Shown piece after piece: positions 24,040 through 31,045 of a stretch of DNA of 35,361 nt (positions are counted from its first letter, which is position 1; each line of letters opens with the position of its first letter). The notes under the pieces were generated by a model. The model worked only from the letters and a program-made list of their open reading frames with translations. It had not been told where the DNA came from and made no database searches. The DNA lies in NCBI GenBank assembly GCA_964423865.1, contig CAYRGN010000040.1, positions 1-35,361 on the forward strand, written 5' to 3'. The translations under genes and the position numbers were made by a program. The stretch is from Leadbetterella sp964423865. Lineage in GTDB: Bacteria > Bacteroidota > Bacteroidia > Cytophagales > Spirosomataceae.

Positions 24040-24615
24040 TACTTCCTCCGCTTCCACCAGTTTCACCTCCGGAATCATAGAGGTAAGCAAGCGTTCGATG
24101 CCCGCTTTAAGCGTCATGGAGGCAGAAGGACACCCGCTGCACGACCCCTGAAGCATTACTTTCACTACACCGTTCTCTTCATCAAAAGAAGAATAGTTGA
24201 TGGCGCCGCCGTCAGATTCTACCGCCGGTCTTACGTACTGATCCAGGGTGGATTTAATTTTTGCTACTACCGGTGAGTCATTGCCCTGCACAATCAGGGT
24301 GTGGGAATCCATGGTTTTTTGAGCGAATACAGGATGATTTTCATCAAAATATATTTTAAGGAACTTGCGCACATCGCCAATCACCTCATCCCACTCGATA
24401 TCCTCCCGCTTGGTGACCGTGATAAAATTGGAAGAGATAAAAACCCGCTCTATAAAGTCAAACAGGAAAAGGTCAGACGCCAGGGGAGAAGCCTTCTTCT
24501 CGTCAAGCGTAGCCGCCTTACTGGGATAATCAAACGACAACCCTTCCGGCACAATCTCGTAATTGAGTACAAATTTCATGGAGTTGGGGTTTGGACTCAA
24601 CTCCGTATATATCAT
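24037..24615 (-). CDS. NifU-family Fe-S cluster scaffold (Nfu-type)
   Basis: A 192-residue Nfu protein that assembles and hands over Fe-S clusters. The N-terminal Nfu_N domain (about 1-95) begins TELSPNPNSMKFVLN. The C-terminal NifU-like domain (about 115-185) carries the cluster-binding CxxC, C159 and C162 in GSCSGCPSA, after the typical IRPxxxxDGG pattern (VRPAVESDGGAI). The ATG at 24615 gives the usual family start; another ATG at 24633 would add six residues and cannot be excluded. It is convergent with the XRE regulator, and both genes end in inverted heptad arrays. Confidence 0.95.
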   Translation of the reverse strand: MIYTELSPNPNSMKFVLNYEIVPEGLSFDYPSKAATLDEKKASPLASDLFLFDFIERVFISSNFITVTKREDIEWDEVIGDVRKFLKIYFDENHPVFAQKTMDSHTLIVQGNDSPVVAKIKSTLDQYVRPAVESDGGAINYSSFDEENGVVKVMLQGSCSGCPSASMTLKAGIERLLTSMIPEVKLVEAEEV

Positions 24616-24667
24616 GGTGTTTCTTTTTAACATTTTTCGTTCGGATAGTTATTTTTGGTATAACAGT

Positions 24668-24702
24668 AGTTCCGAGTTACGAGTTCCGAGTTCCGAGTTC
24701 CG
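24668..24702. repeat. Heptad tandem array I (AGTTCCG)
   Basis: Five 7-bp units: AGTTCCG, AGTTACG, then AGTTCCG three times, upstream of the nifU-like gene. Confidence 0.92.
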
Positions 24703-24717
24703 AGAACTAGTACTCCT

Positions 24718-24740
24718 GTCACCCTGAGCTTGACGAAGGG
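24718..24740. repeat. Dispersed repeat GTCACCCTGAGCTTGACGAAGGG-type
   Basis: Intact 23-bp copy of the dispersed element also seen at 13828-13868 and, diverged, at 24826-24855. The core is GAGCTTGACGAAGGG. It is intergenic. Confidence 0.85.
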
Positions 24741-24750
24741 CACGATATCA

Positions 24751-24778
24751 ATTACGAATTAAAAATTACGAATTACGG
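24751..24778. repeat. Heptad tandem array J (ATTACGA)
   Basis: Four 7-bp units ATTACGA, ATTAAAA, ATTACGA, ATTACGG. With flanks it is a 31-bp exact copy (24749-24779) of 12913-12943, almost 12 kb away. Confidence 0.94.
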
Positions 24779-24825
24779 GGACTCACTACTGTGTTCTCGA
24801 GAGCTGACAGGTAACGATCGACTCT

Positions 24826-24855
24826 GTCACCCTAAGCCTGACGTAGGGCTCAGGG
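24826..24855. repeat. Diverged copy of the dispersed repeat
   Basis: GTCACCCTAAGCCTGACG followed by TAGGGCTCAGGG. It is a variant of 24718-24740, 108 bp away and in the same orientation, just before the rpmA terminator. Confidence 0.65.
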
Positions 24856-24862
24856 CACAACT

Positions 24863-24891
24863 AAAAAAAGAGGCCCTAAGACCTCTTTTTT
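24863..24891 (-). terminator. Rho-independent terminator of rplU-rpmA
   Basis: On the minus strand AAAAAAGAGG (24891-24882), an 8-nt loop, then CCTCTTTTTTT (24873-24863). A stem with a T-run lies 21 bp after the rpmA stop: a textbook intrinsic terminator. Confidence 0.88.
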
Positions 24892-24911
24892 CAATTTTTC
24901 TATTCCCTTTT

Positions 24912-25184
24912 TTATGCCTCAGCAGGAGCCTCCGCAGGAAGTACATGTACGAAAGACTTTCCGTCACGTCCTTTTCTGAAGTTGATTACTCCGTCTGTCA
25001 AAGCAAATAAAGTATGATCACGACCAAGACCTACGTTTTGACCGGGATTGTGTTTGGTACCGCGCTGACGAACAATAATGTTTCCGGCGATAACCGACTG
25101 ACCTCCGTAAAGTTTAACGCCTAGACGCTTACTTTCCGACTCACGACCGTTTTTGGAACTACCGACCCCTTTCTTATGTGCCAT
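24912..25184 (-). CDS. rpmA: Ribosomal protein bL27
   Basis: A 90-residue bL27 of normal length, a large-subunit protein near the peptidyl transferase centre. It begins AHKKGVGSSKNGRESESKRLG and continues GQSVIAGNIIVRQRGTK, both diagnostic. The N-terminus starts directly at MAHKKG with no Firmicutes-type cleaved extension. The C-terminus has a short Ala/Pro/Glu tail (PAEAPAEA). It is encoded 33 bp after rplU in the conserved rplU-rpmA order and closed by a strong terminator. Confidence 0.99.
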   Translation of the reverse strand: MAHKKGVGSSKNGRESESKRLGVKLYGGQSVIAGNIIVRQRGTKHNPGQNVGLGRDHTLFALTDGVINFRKGRDGKSFVHVLPAEAPAEA

Positions 25185-25217
25185 TGTATTCTAAATGTTT
25201 TAAGATTCTGAAATTGG

Positions 25218-25532
25218 TTACGCGCCCACTATCTGGTTGATCTGAACTTTTGTCAGCGCCTGACGGTGACCGTTTTGCTTCTGGTAACTTTTACGTCTCT
25301 TTTTCTTGAAAACGATTACCTTTTCGCCTTTCAAATGCTCTAAAATGGTGCCTTTTACAGACGCACCTGCTACGGTAGGAGCTCCTACAGATACTCCTCC
25401 TTCTGATTCAACAAGCAACACCTTGTCGAATACAAGCTCAGCGTTCGCTTCACCTTCTAACCGATGGGTATAGATGTAACGACCCTCTTCTACTTTAAAT
25501 TGCTGGCCTGCGATCTCTACGATTGCGTACAT
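25218..25532 (-). CDS. rplU: Ribosomal protein bL21
   Basis: A 104-residue bL21, a 23S rRNA-binding protein of the large subunit. It begins MYAIVEIAGQQFKVEEGRYI and contains the basic KKRRKSYQKQNGHRQ segment typical of the family. It is first in the rplU-rpmA unit. Its promoter lies partly in the 3' end of the SGNH hydrolase gene, so the two transcription units abut. Confidence 0.99.
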   Translation of the reverse strand: MYAIVEIAGQQFKVEEGRYIYTHRLEGEANAELVFDKVLLVESEGGVSVGAPTVAGASVKGTILEHLKGEKVIVFKKKRRKSYQKQNGHRQALTKVQINQIVGA

Positions 25533-25560
25533 ATGATTTGTAAATTAATTTTTTGAGGTG

Positions 25561-25591
25561 CAAAAATACAAACTTATTCCTTAATATGCAA
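25561..25591 (-). promoter_or_regulatory. rplU-rpmA promoter
   Basis: Minus-strand TTG (25591-25589), 20-bp spacer, TATTTTTG (25568-25561), 28 bp before the rplU ATG. The -33 element is inside the last codons of the upstream SGNH gene (stop at 25574). Confidence 0.65.
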
Positions 25592-26674
25592 CTTCTTGTG
25601 CGAATCAAAGTAAATTTTATCGTGCAGTATTTCTGCAATCTTCGCTGAACCCGCATCGGAAAAGTGCATATCGTCTGTATAATACCGGCTATCGTGAGGC
25701 AAATATTCGGCCAGATCAATCACCTGCACACCGTTTTCTCCGCCCGTTTCTTTCAGCGTACGATTGTAAAAGTCCAGCTTTCGGTAGTATTCCAGCCCGG
25801 TCATACCGTAGATCGGGAAAGTACCCAGATCCAGGCCGGTGGAAGGGTCAGTAGCGGCACCAAAAAGTAAGGGCTGCGTAATGAATACCGGTACGGCATT
25901 CACCGACCGACAAAGCGCGATCAACTCCTTTAAACGCCCCGCATAAACCGCCTGGGCCTCCTCATGCTTCCTGAAAATGACCTGCTTTTCTTCCTCGGAA
26001 TACAAGTACTTGCTCTTCCTGTCTGGCAGGTTCCATTGCATGTTGTCTGCCAGGTCCAGTTTCCAGGCCTGGTAACTTCTGTAAAAAGAATGAAGCAGGT
26101 TAAGCAACCTCGACTTTTCTTCCAGACGAACCAGCAAACTTTCCTTGTTTTTACCGGATAACTGCTGGTCAAAGACATTGGTACCGTTTTCAGCCACCGC
26201 CATATCGTTTACTCCCACCAGGAAAAACACATAATCAGGCCGGATATCGCCGATATACTGGGTAAGCAGGGAAATATGACCAATGGTGGAATGGCCGTTT
26301 AAACCGGCGTTGTTCACCAGGTAATCCTTCCCCAGAAGACGGGCGTATCGATCCGTCCATACATTTTTGTCATCTGTGAAATAACATTCGGTGGTGCTGC
26401 CCCCCACAAAAAGTAGTTTCACCCGCTCAGACGCCGGATCCCACTCTTCGCCCCGGAAACCCCAGGAGTTCTTTGTATGAACGGCGTTTTTCGCTAATTT
26501 ATCAAAACTCTTATTGGGTAAAACGTATTTCTGATTTTTAGGCAAAACCGTCTTTCCCGAAGAAACACGCACCTCAATGGGAGAATAAAAGCGCAGAAAC
26601 AATTCCAGGCCCAAACCCACAAACAAAAGGAGGTAAATACCGTAGAGGCAAAAGGAAAGAAGTTTTTTGAGCAT
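25574..26674 (-). CDS. Membrane-anchored SGNH/GDSL-type hydrolase
   Basis: A 366-residue protein with one N-terminal transmembrane helix (about 8-29) and a periplasmic SGNH domain. The four blocks are visible: block I LLFVGGSTTE with the nucleophile S93, block II Gly in NNAGLNGHST, block III Asn in LVGVNDMAV, and block V DDMHFSD near the C-terminus with the Asp/His pair. It is probably an esterase or acyl/acetyl hydrolase acting on an envelope polymer or lipid; the substrate is unknown. Its start is preceded by a TATTTTTG element. It is transcribed in the same direction as rplU but is likely a separate unit. Confidence 0.9.
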   Translation of the reverse strand: MLKKLLSFCLYGIYLLLFVGLGLELFLRFYSPIEVRVSSGKTVLPKNQKYVLPNKSFDKLAKNAVHTKNSWGFRGEEWDPASERVKLLFVGGSTTECYFTDDKNVWTDRYARLLGKDYLVNNAGLNGHSTIGHISLLTQYIGDIRPDYVFFLVGVNDMAVAENGTNVFDQQLSGKNKESLLVRLEEKSRLLNLLHSFYRSYQAWKLDLADNMQWNLPDRKSKYLYSEEEKQVIFRKHEEAQAVYAGRLKELIALCRSVNAVPVFITQPLLFGAATDPSTGLDLGTFPIYGMTGLEYYRKLDFYNRTLKETGGENGVQVIDLAEYLPHDSRYYTDDMHFSDAGSAKIAEILHDKIYFDSHKKLHIKE

Positions 26675-26691
26675 AGAAACTGTATAGACTG

Positions 26692-26699
26692 CAAAAATA
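26692..26699 (-). promoter_or_regulatory. Candidate -7 element of the SGNH hydrolase gene
   Basis: Minus-strand TATTTTTG (26699-26692), about 18 bp before the ATG. No convincing -33 element. Confidence 0.42.
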
Positions 26700-26755
26700 G
26701 ACCATTAAAACCTTTTCCGAAAGAAAGAATGAAACATTTTAAACTAATTTTATAG

Positions 26756-26783
26756 TTGAATATTCGTTTATACCGTATATTTG
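26756..26783 (+). promoter_or_regulatory. Promoter of the LRR gene
   Basis: TTG (26756-26758), 17-bp spacer, TATATTTG (26776-26783), 23 bp before the ATG at 26807. Good match to the Bacteroidota consensus. Confidence 0.6.
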
Positions 26784-26806
26784 CTCCGTAAAACTCTACG
26801 TCCGGT

Positions 26807-28195
26807 ATGCAAAAGTCACTCTTCATTCTCCTGTTCTTGCTGATTGTGCAAAACAGCCTGGCCCAGAAAATCATTCCGATCACAGACTCCACCGCCTTAA
26901 AATCGTACTGGCCTAAACCTCCTCACACCGACCGGGATCCGGAAGACGGGCCTGCGATACGGATCACGCGGAACGACGACGCGCTAATATTGAGAAAGCA
27001 AATGTCTTCTGTAACCCGCAACACCGACTGGGCACCCGCTTTAACAACCCTCAGCCGCCTCCAGTTCGTGGCCTTTGTCAACCGGGAGGGTAGGGTAGAC
27101 AGCCTGGCCTATTTCCTGGTAGCCACAGATACCAGCCGCAGCGGCAGGGCTTTCCTGATGCATGATCGGCTCAGCCACCTGGCAGACCCGTCACTCGTGA
27201 CCCTCCTGGAGAAAGAATGGCGGTCTATCCTCCATCAGTTTCAGGCTAAAACCATGCAAACCGGTACTTATGGGGGCATGATGTTCCTGTCTCCGCCACC
27301 GAAAAATCTCAACGAATTCCTGGATGCCCAACCTGAAAATATCACGGAAATCAATCTCACCGATTTCGGACTGAGGGAATTTCCCTACCAGCTCAAACGA
27401 TTTCGAAAACTGAAAACCCTTAACCTCAAAGACAATTTTATTCCTTCGGCCACACTCCATAAAAAAGATTTCCCTCACCTCCGGTCAGTCTCTTTCCAGA
27501 ATAATCTCCTGCGTGACGACAGCCTCAGGTTCAAAGGAGGCCTAAAACCTGAAACCATTAACCTCACCGACAACCATTTTACACGCATTCCGAAAACACA
27601 CCGCAAGATACAGGAACTCTTCCTGGCCAACAGCGCCATCAGCCAGGTTACAAAAAGAGATATCCGGAAAATAAAAAAGATACGATCACTGAATCTCTAC
27701 GCCAATACGCTCACCGAAATATCGCCCAAAATAGTCCGCTTAAAAAAACTCAGGGAGCTTGACCTCTACCGCAACAACCTGTCCACGCTTCCCGCCAGCC
27801 TTGCCAGCATGAAAAGCCTGGAAACCCTGGCTGTATCGTACAATCAAATGGAAGAACTGCCGGCCCGCATAGGTGCACTAAACCCACTCAAAACCTTGTA
27901 TATTCATCACAATATACTGAAAAAGCTACCTCCTCTTCCTCCTAACCTGGAGGTTCTCGATGTAGGCTACAACCGCATAGAAGAGGTAGCGGAACGGGTA
28001 CTGCCCCTAAAAAAGCTGATCACCCTGGACTACAGCCATAACCGGGTAAAGGGCGACCTTGATTTCCTCCTGGAACTGCCCCGCATCAAAGAAATCTACC
28101 TGCTTGAGAACCGGTACGCCGCCACCGAAGAAGAAGAAAAATATTTCAGCCGGGTGTTTTCAACACTGCTAAGCAAAGGAGTAATGGTGAAGTAA
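26807..28195 (+). CDS. Exported leucine-rich repeat protein
   Basis: A 462-residue protein with a signal peptide (1-19, cleavage after SLA). A short N-terminal domain (about 20-165) resembles a TonB-C-like or energy-transducer module only loosely. About eleven LRR units of 21-24 residues follow from about 178 (ITEINLTDFGLREFP, LRELDLYRNNLSTLP, LETLAVSYNQMEELP), of the bacterial LPxx type. LRR arrays mediate protein binding, so a scaffold or surface role is likely, but no partner is indicated. There is no T9SS sorting domain or membrane anchor, so it is probably periplasmic. ThyA follows 67 bp downstream on the same strand. Confidence 0.88.
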   Translation: MQKSLFILLFLLIVQNSLAQKIIPITDSTALKSYWPKPPHTDRDPEDGPAIRITRNDDALILRKQMSSVTRNTDWAPALTTLSRLQFVAFVNREGRVDSLAYFLVATDTSRSGRAFLMHDRLSHLADPSLVTLLEKEWRSILHQFQAKTMQTGTYGGMMFLSPPPKNLNEFLDAQPENITEINLTDFGLREFPYQLKRFRKLKTLNLKDNFIPSATLHKKDFPHLRSVSFQNNLLRDDSLRFKGGLKPETINLTDNHFTRIPKTHRKIQELFLANSAISQVTKRDIRKIKKIRSLNLYANTLTEISPKIVRLKKLRELDLYRNNLSTLPASLASMKSLETLAVSYNQMEELPARIGALNPLKTLYIHHNILKKLPPLPPNLEVLDVGYNRIEEVAERVLPLKKLITLDYSHNRVKGDLDFLLELPRIKEIYLLENRYAATEEEEKYFSRVFSTLLSKGVMVK

Positions 28196-28262
28196 AATTC
28201 AGGGAACTTCATTGCCGCCCTGTCTGAAATATTTGCTTTCTTTGTAACCAAAAATTCAGGAA

Positions 28263-29054
28263 ATGCAGCAATACCACGATCTCTTAAAACATATTTTAAA
28301 GGAAGGAACCCCAAAAACAGACCGCACCGGCACCGGCACCCTCAGCGTTTTCGGCTACCAGATGCGGTTTGACCTGTCGGAAGGCTTTCCCATGATCACC
28401 ACCAAAAAGCTGCACCTGAAATCCATTATTCATGAACTGCTCTGGTTTATCAAAGGCGATACCAACATCGGTTACCTCAAAGAAAACGGGGTAAGCATCT
28501 GGGACGAATGGGCGGATGAAAACGGAGACCTGGGCCCGGTGTACGGAAAGCAATGGCGGGCATGGTCTTCCGCAAACGGTGAAATAGATCAGTTAAAGGA
28601 AGTATTGAAACAACTCAAACAGGATCCCGATTCCCGCAGAATCATGGTATCGGCCTGGAATGTGGGAGAACTCTCCCAAATGGCCCTGATGCCCTGTCAC
28701 GCCCTCTTCCAGTTTTATGTAGCAGACGGAAAACTCTCCTGCCAGTTATACCAGCGCAGCGCCGACGTATTTCTGGGGGTACCCTTTAATATTGCTTCTT
28801 ACGCCCTCCTCACGCTGATGATGGCCCAGGAATGTGGCCTGGCGCCGGGCGATTTCGTCTGGACCGGGGGAGATACCCATATCTATTCCAATCACCTGGA
28901 ACAGGTCAACCGCCAACTGGAACGCACACCACGGCCGTTGCCCGTGATGAAACTGAATCCGGAGGTAAAGTCAGTTTTTGATTTTACGTACGATGATTTT
29001 GAACTGATCCGGTACGATCCTTATCCCGGCATCAAAGCCCCGGTAGCCATCTGA
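28263..29054 (+). CDS. thyA: Thymidylate synthase
   Basis: A 263-residue ThyA (E. coli 264), converting dUMP to dTMP with methylenetetrahydrofolate. The catalytic cysteine is C145 in ALMPCHALFQFYV. The folate/dUMP-binding segments DRTGTGTLSVFG, DPDSRRIMVSAWN, SCQLYQRSADVFLG and GDTHIYSNHLEQ are intact. Folate-dependent like MetH, but not linked to it here. The ATG at 28263 is the only sensible start. Heptad array K begins 20 bp after its stop. Confidence 0.99.
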   Translation: MQQYHDLLKHILKEGTPKTDRTGTGTLSVFGYQMRFDLSEGFPMITTKKLHLKSIIHELLWFIKGDTNIGYLKENGVSIWDEWADENGDLGPVYGKQWRAWSSANGEIDQLKEVLKQLKQDPDSRRIMVSAWNVGELSQMALMPCHALFQFYVADGKLSCQLYQRSADVFLGVPFNIASYALLTLMMAQECGLAPGDFVWTGGDTHIYSNHLEQVNRQLERTPRPLPVMKLNPEVKSVFDFTYDDFELIRYDPYPGIKAPVAI

Positions 29055-29074
29055 AATATCTTGGATATACACCC

Positions 29075-29123
29075 TAGCTGAAAGCTGATTGCTGATAGCT
29101 GATAGCTGATTGCTGATTGCTAA
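29075..29123. repeat. Heptad tandem array K (TAGCTGA)
   Basis: Seven 7-bp units: TAGCTGA, AAGCTGA, TTGCTGA, TAGCTGA, TAGCTGA, TTGCTGA, TTGCTAA, between the convergent thyA and sulfatase-like genes. Same unit family as array D. Confidence 0.95.
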
Positions 29124-29134
29124 TATTATCCCTT

Positions 29135-30958
29135 TCAAAGATCCAAAAAACTCTGGTAGGTCCTTTGCATCAAGGTTTTCCCTTCCTCCAGTTCTTTCGG
29201 GGAAACTGCCCCCTCAATTTCCCGGCGGCCTACATTATCAAAAAGTAGGCGGTTTTGGTCGGTTACATACCCAAACCCGTCATTGAATACAAAGAAGGCC
29301 CAGGAAGGGGCGCCCCCGATATTTTTACTCCAACGGAATTCTCCGGCGTCCATGCCCAATTGGTGTAAAATCGTGGCGGCCAGGTCGGTCTGGCTATACA
29401 CCCTTTTCACCTTTCGGGCATTTTTCACCGCACCGCCCGTCCAGATCATGGGAATTTTGAAATTGTCGGCCTTCTCCACGCTTTCAGGCCACTTATGCCC
29501 GTGGTTTCCCAGGACAATGACCAGGCTGTTTTCCCACCATTCCTGTTTTTTCCCTTCTTCCAGGAACCTCTCCAGGCTCTGGTCTGCGTAATGCAGGGAA
29601 TTGTAAAACTGTTCCTGCGCGCCCGTACTTCCAAACAGGCCCTCACCGGGAATACCGTAAGGTTCATGACTGGACAAAGTCAAAACGGTACTGAAAAACG
29701 GACGTGCATGCGGGTGCCGGTGATCGTCCAGGAACTTCCGGTACACCACGCTGTCAGGCGCTCCCAGAGAAGACAAACCGGCCGTTTCGTCAAAATCGTT
29801 CTTTTCCACTATCTTCTCAAAATTACTCGCGAACAGGTAATCTTTCAGGCTGAGAAAACCGGCATCTCCACCATAGTAAAACTGGGTGGAATACCCATAC
29901 CGATTGAAATTATTGCTTAAAAATGGTAATTTTTTAATTTTTTCCGAATATTCTACCAGGGCCTCCTTGGGTTGGGCCGGGTAACCGCTCAACACGCTTA
30001 CCACCGTCTTATCGGTGCGGTCTGACGCCGCGTACATATTTTCAAACCAGATGCCTTCTTCTTTCAGGCGGTTGAGAAAAGGCGTAACCTCCATGTCTTT
30101 ATAGCGGTAATCCAAAATTTTGGTGGTCAGGTTTTCCACCAGTACCAGCACCACATGCGGTTTTTCACCTGATACAAACGCAGGGCCGTTTTCTTTACCC
30201 GAAGCAAAAAGACTTTTCAGGTGCTTATCCAGGATTTCCCTGGGGAAATACGTATACGGATTCTCTTTTACCGACGCCCGGTTCAGCAGGGAGCTGAAGA
30301 AATTCCACGGTGCGTTCAGAGCCGCTACATTCGCAAAATTACGGGTGGAAAAATACACCGAACTTTGTTTCAGGGGTTCTTTTCCCCAACCGCCCCGGGT
30401 AGGCAAAATCAGCAGAGCGGTCATAGCCAACCCGTAGAGAATAAAAGGGAAATGGCGGATGTGCTTCCAGTCGTATATCTTATTGGCCACAATACGATAC
30501 ACCAGGATACTGGCTACCGCCAATAAGATCAGATAACTCAGGAAAAGCCTGAGAATTGGCGAACTTTTGACCGAAATAAAGGCTTCTATCGGGCTACTCA
30601 AGAACTTTAAGGGCGTGCTGTCTATCCGGAAATTCCAGGTATTGTATACCTCCAGATCGGCCACCACTATGAGGTTGGTGAGGGTAAGCAGGATAAACGT
30701 ATAGGAAAAAATGGTATTCTGAAAAACGCCCTTGTCTATAAAATTACTGAAGGTGACCCACAAAAACGGAAGCAGGGAGTAATAAGCCGCCATGGCCAGG
30801 TCCATCCGGATACCGTGACGGAATATTCCGTACACTTCTTCGAGGGTGAGGCTACGGGAGTCTTGAATGTGGTATGCCAGGAAAATGATGCGGGCTATCA
30901 CAAAGAACACCACCCAAAAACCATAGTAGAGCAACAAAAAACGTAGCCTCTCCAGCAT
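29135..30958 (-). CDS. LTA synthase-like / phosphoglycerol transferase family membrane enzyme
   Basis: A 607-residue membrane protein with five N-terminal transmembrane helices (about 7-30, 52-71, 83-103, 135-157, 168-188) and a periplasmic sulfatase/alkaline-phosphatase-fold domain from about residue 265. The domain has the metal and nucleophile region VLVLVENLTTK and SDRTDKTVVSVLSG, in which a Thr is the likely nucleophile, and later LGNHGHKWPE with metal-binding His. The family (LtaS, MdoB, phosphoethanolamine transferases) moves phospho-head groups from lipids to envelope glycans or lipids. As Gram-negative Bacteroidota lack teichoic acid, a modified glycan or lipid is more likely (inference). 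Confidence 0.92.
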   Translation of the reverse strand: MLERLRFLLLYYGFWVVFFVIARIIFLAYHIQDSRSLTLEEVYGIFRHGIRMDLAMAAYYSLLPFLWVTFSNFIDKGVFQNTIFSYTFILLTLTNLIVVADLEVYNTWNFRIDSTPLKFLSSPIEAFISVKSSPILRLFLSYLILLAVASILVYRIVANKIYDWKHIRHFPFILYGLAMTALLILPTRGGWGKEPLKQSSVYFSTRNFANVAALNAPWNFFSSLLNRASVKENPYTYFPREILDKHLKSLFASGKENGPAFVSGEKPHVVLVLVENLTTKILDYRYKDMEVTPFLNRLKEEGIWFENMYAASDRTDKTVVSVLSGYPAQPKEALVEYSEKIKKLPFLSNNFNRYGYSTQFYYGGDAGFLSLKDYLFASNFEKIVEKNDFDETAGLSSLGAPDSVVYRKFLDDHRHPHARPFFSTVLTLSSHEPYGIPGEGLFGSTGAQEQFYNSLHYADQSLERFLEEGKKQEWWENSLVIVLGNHGHKWPESVEKADNFKIPMIWTGGAVKNARKVKRVYSQTDLAATILHQLGMDAGEFRWSKNIGGAPSWAFFVFNDGFGYVTDQNRLLFDNVGRREIEGAVSPKELEEGKTLMQRTYQSFLDL

Positions 30959-30992
30959 TAAATTTTGACTTTTAGTTTAAAATAAAAAAAAC

Positions 30993-31039
30993 AGGTATTT
31001 ATTTTGCTGTAAATATAGATACTTCCTACAAAAATACCT
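30993..31039 (+). promoter_or_regulatory. Inverted repeat in the glutamine synthetase leader
   Basis: AGGTATTT (30993-31000) and AAATACCT (31032-31039) can pair around a 31-nt loop; the right arm ends 6 bp before the ATG. It could be an operator or a translation-masking stem. Confidence 0.35.
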
Positions 31040-31045
31040 TTTCTT

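Noticed and set aside
24650..24657. Plus-strand TATTTTTG as promoter of an RNA antisense to rpmA-rplU
   Set aside because: No -33 element and no gene or clear RNA downstream on that strand; insufficient support.
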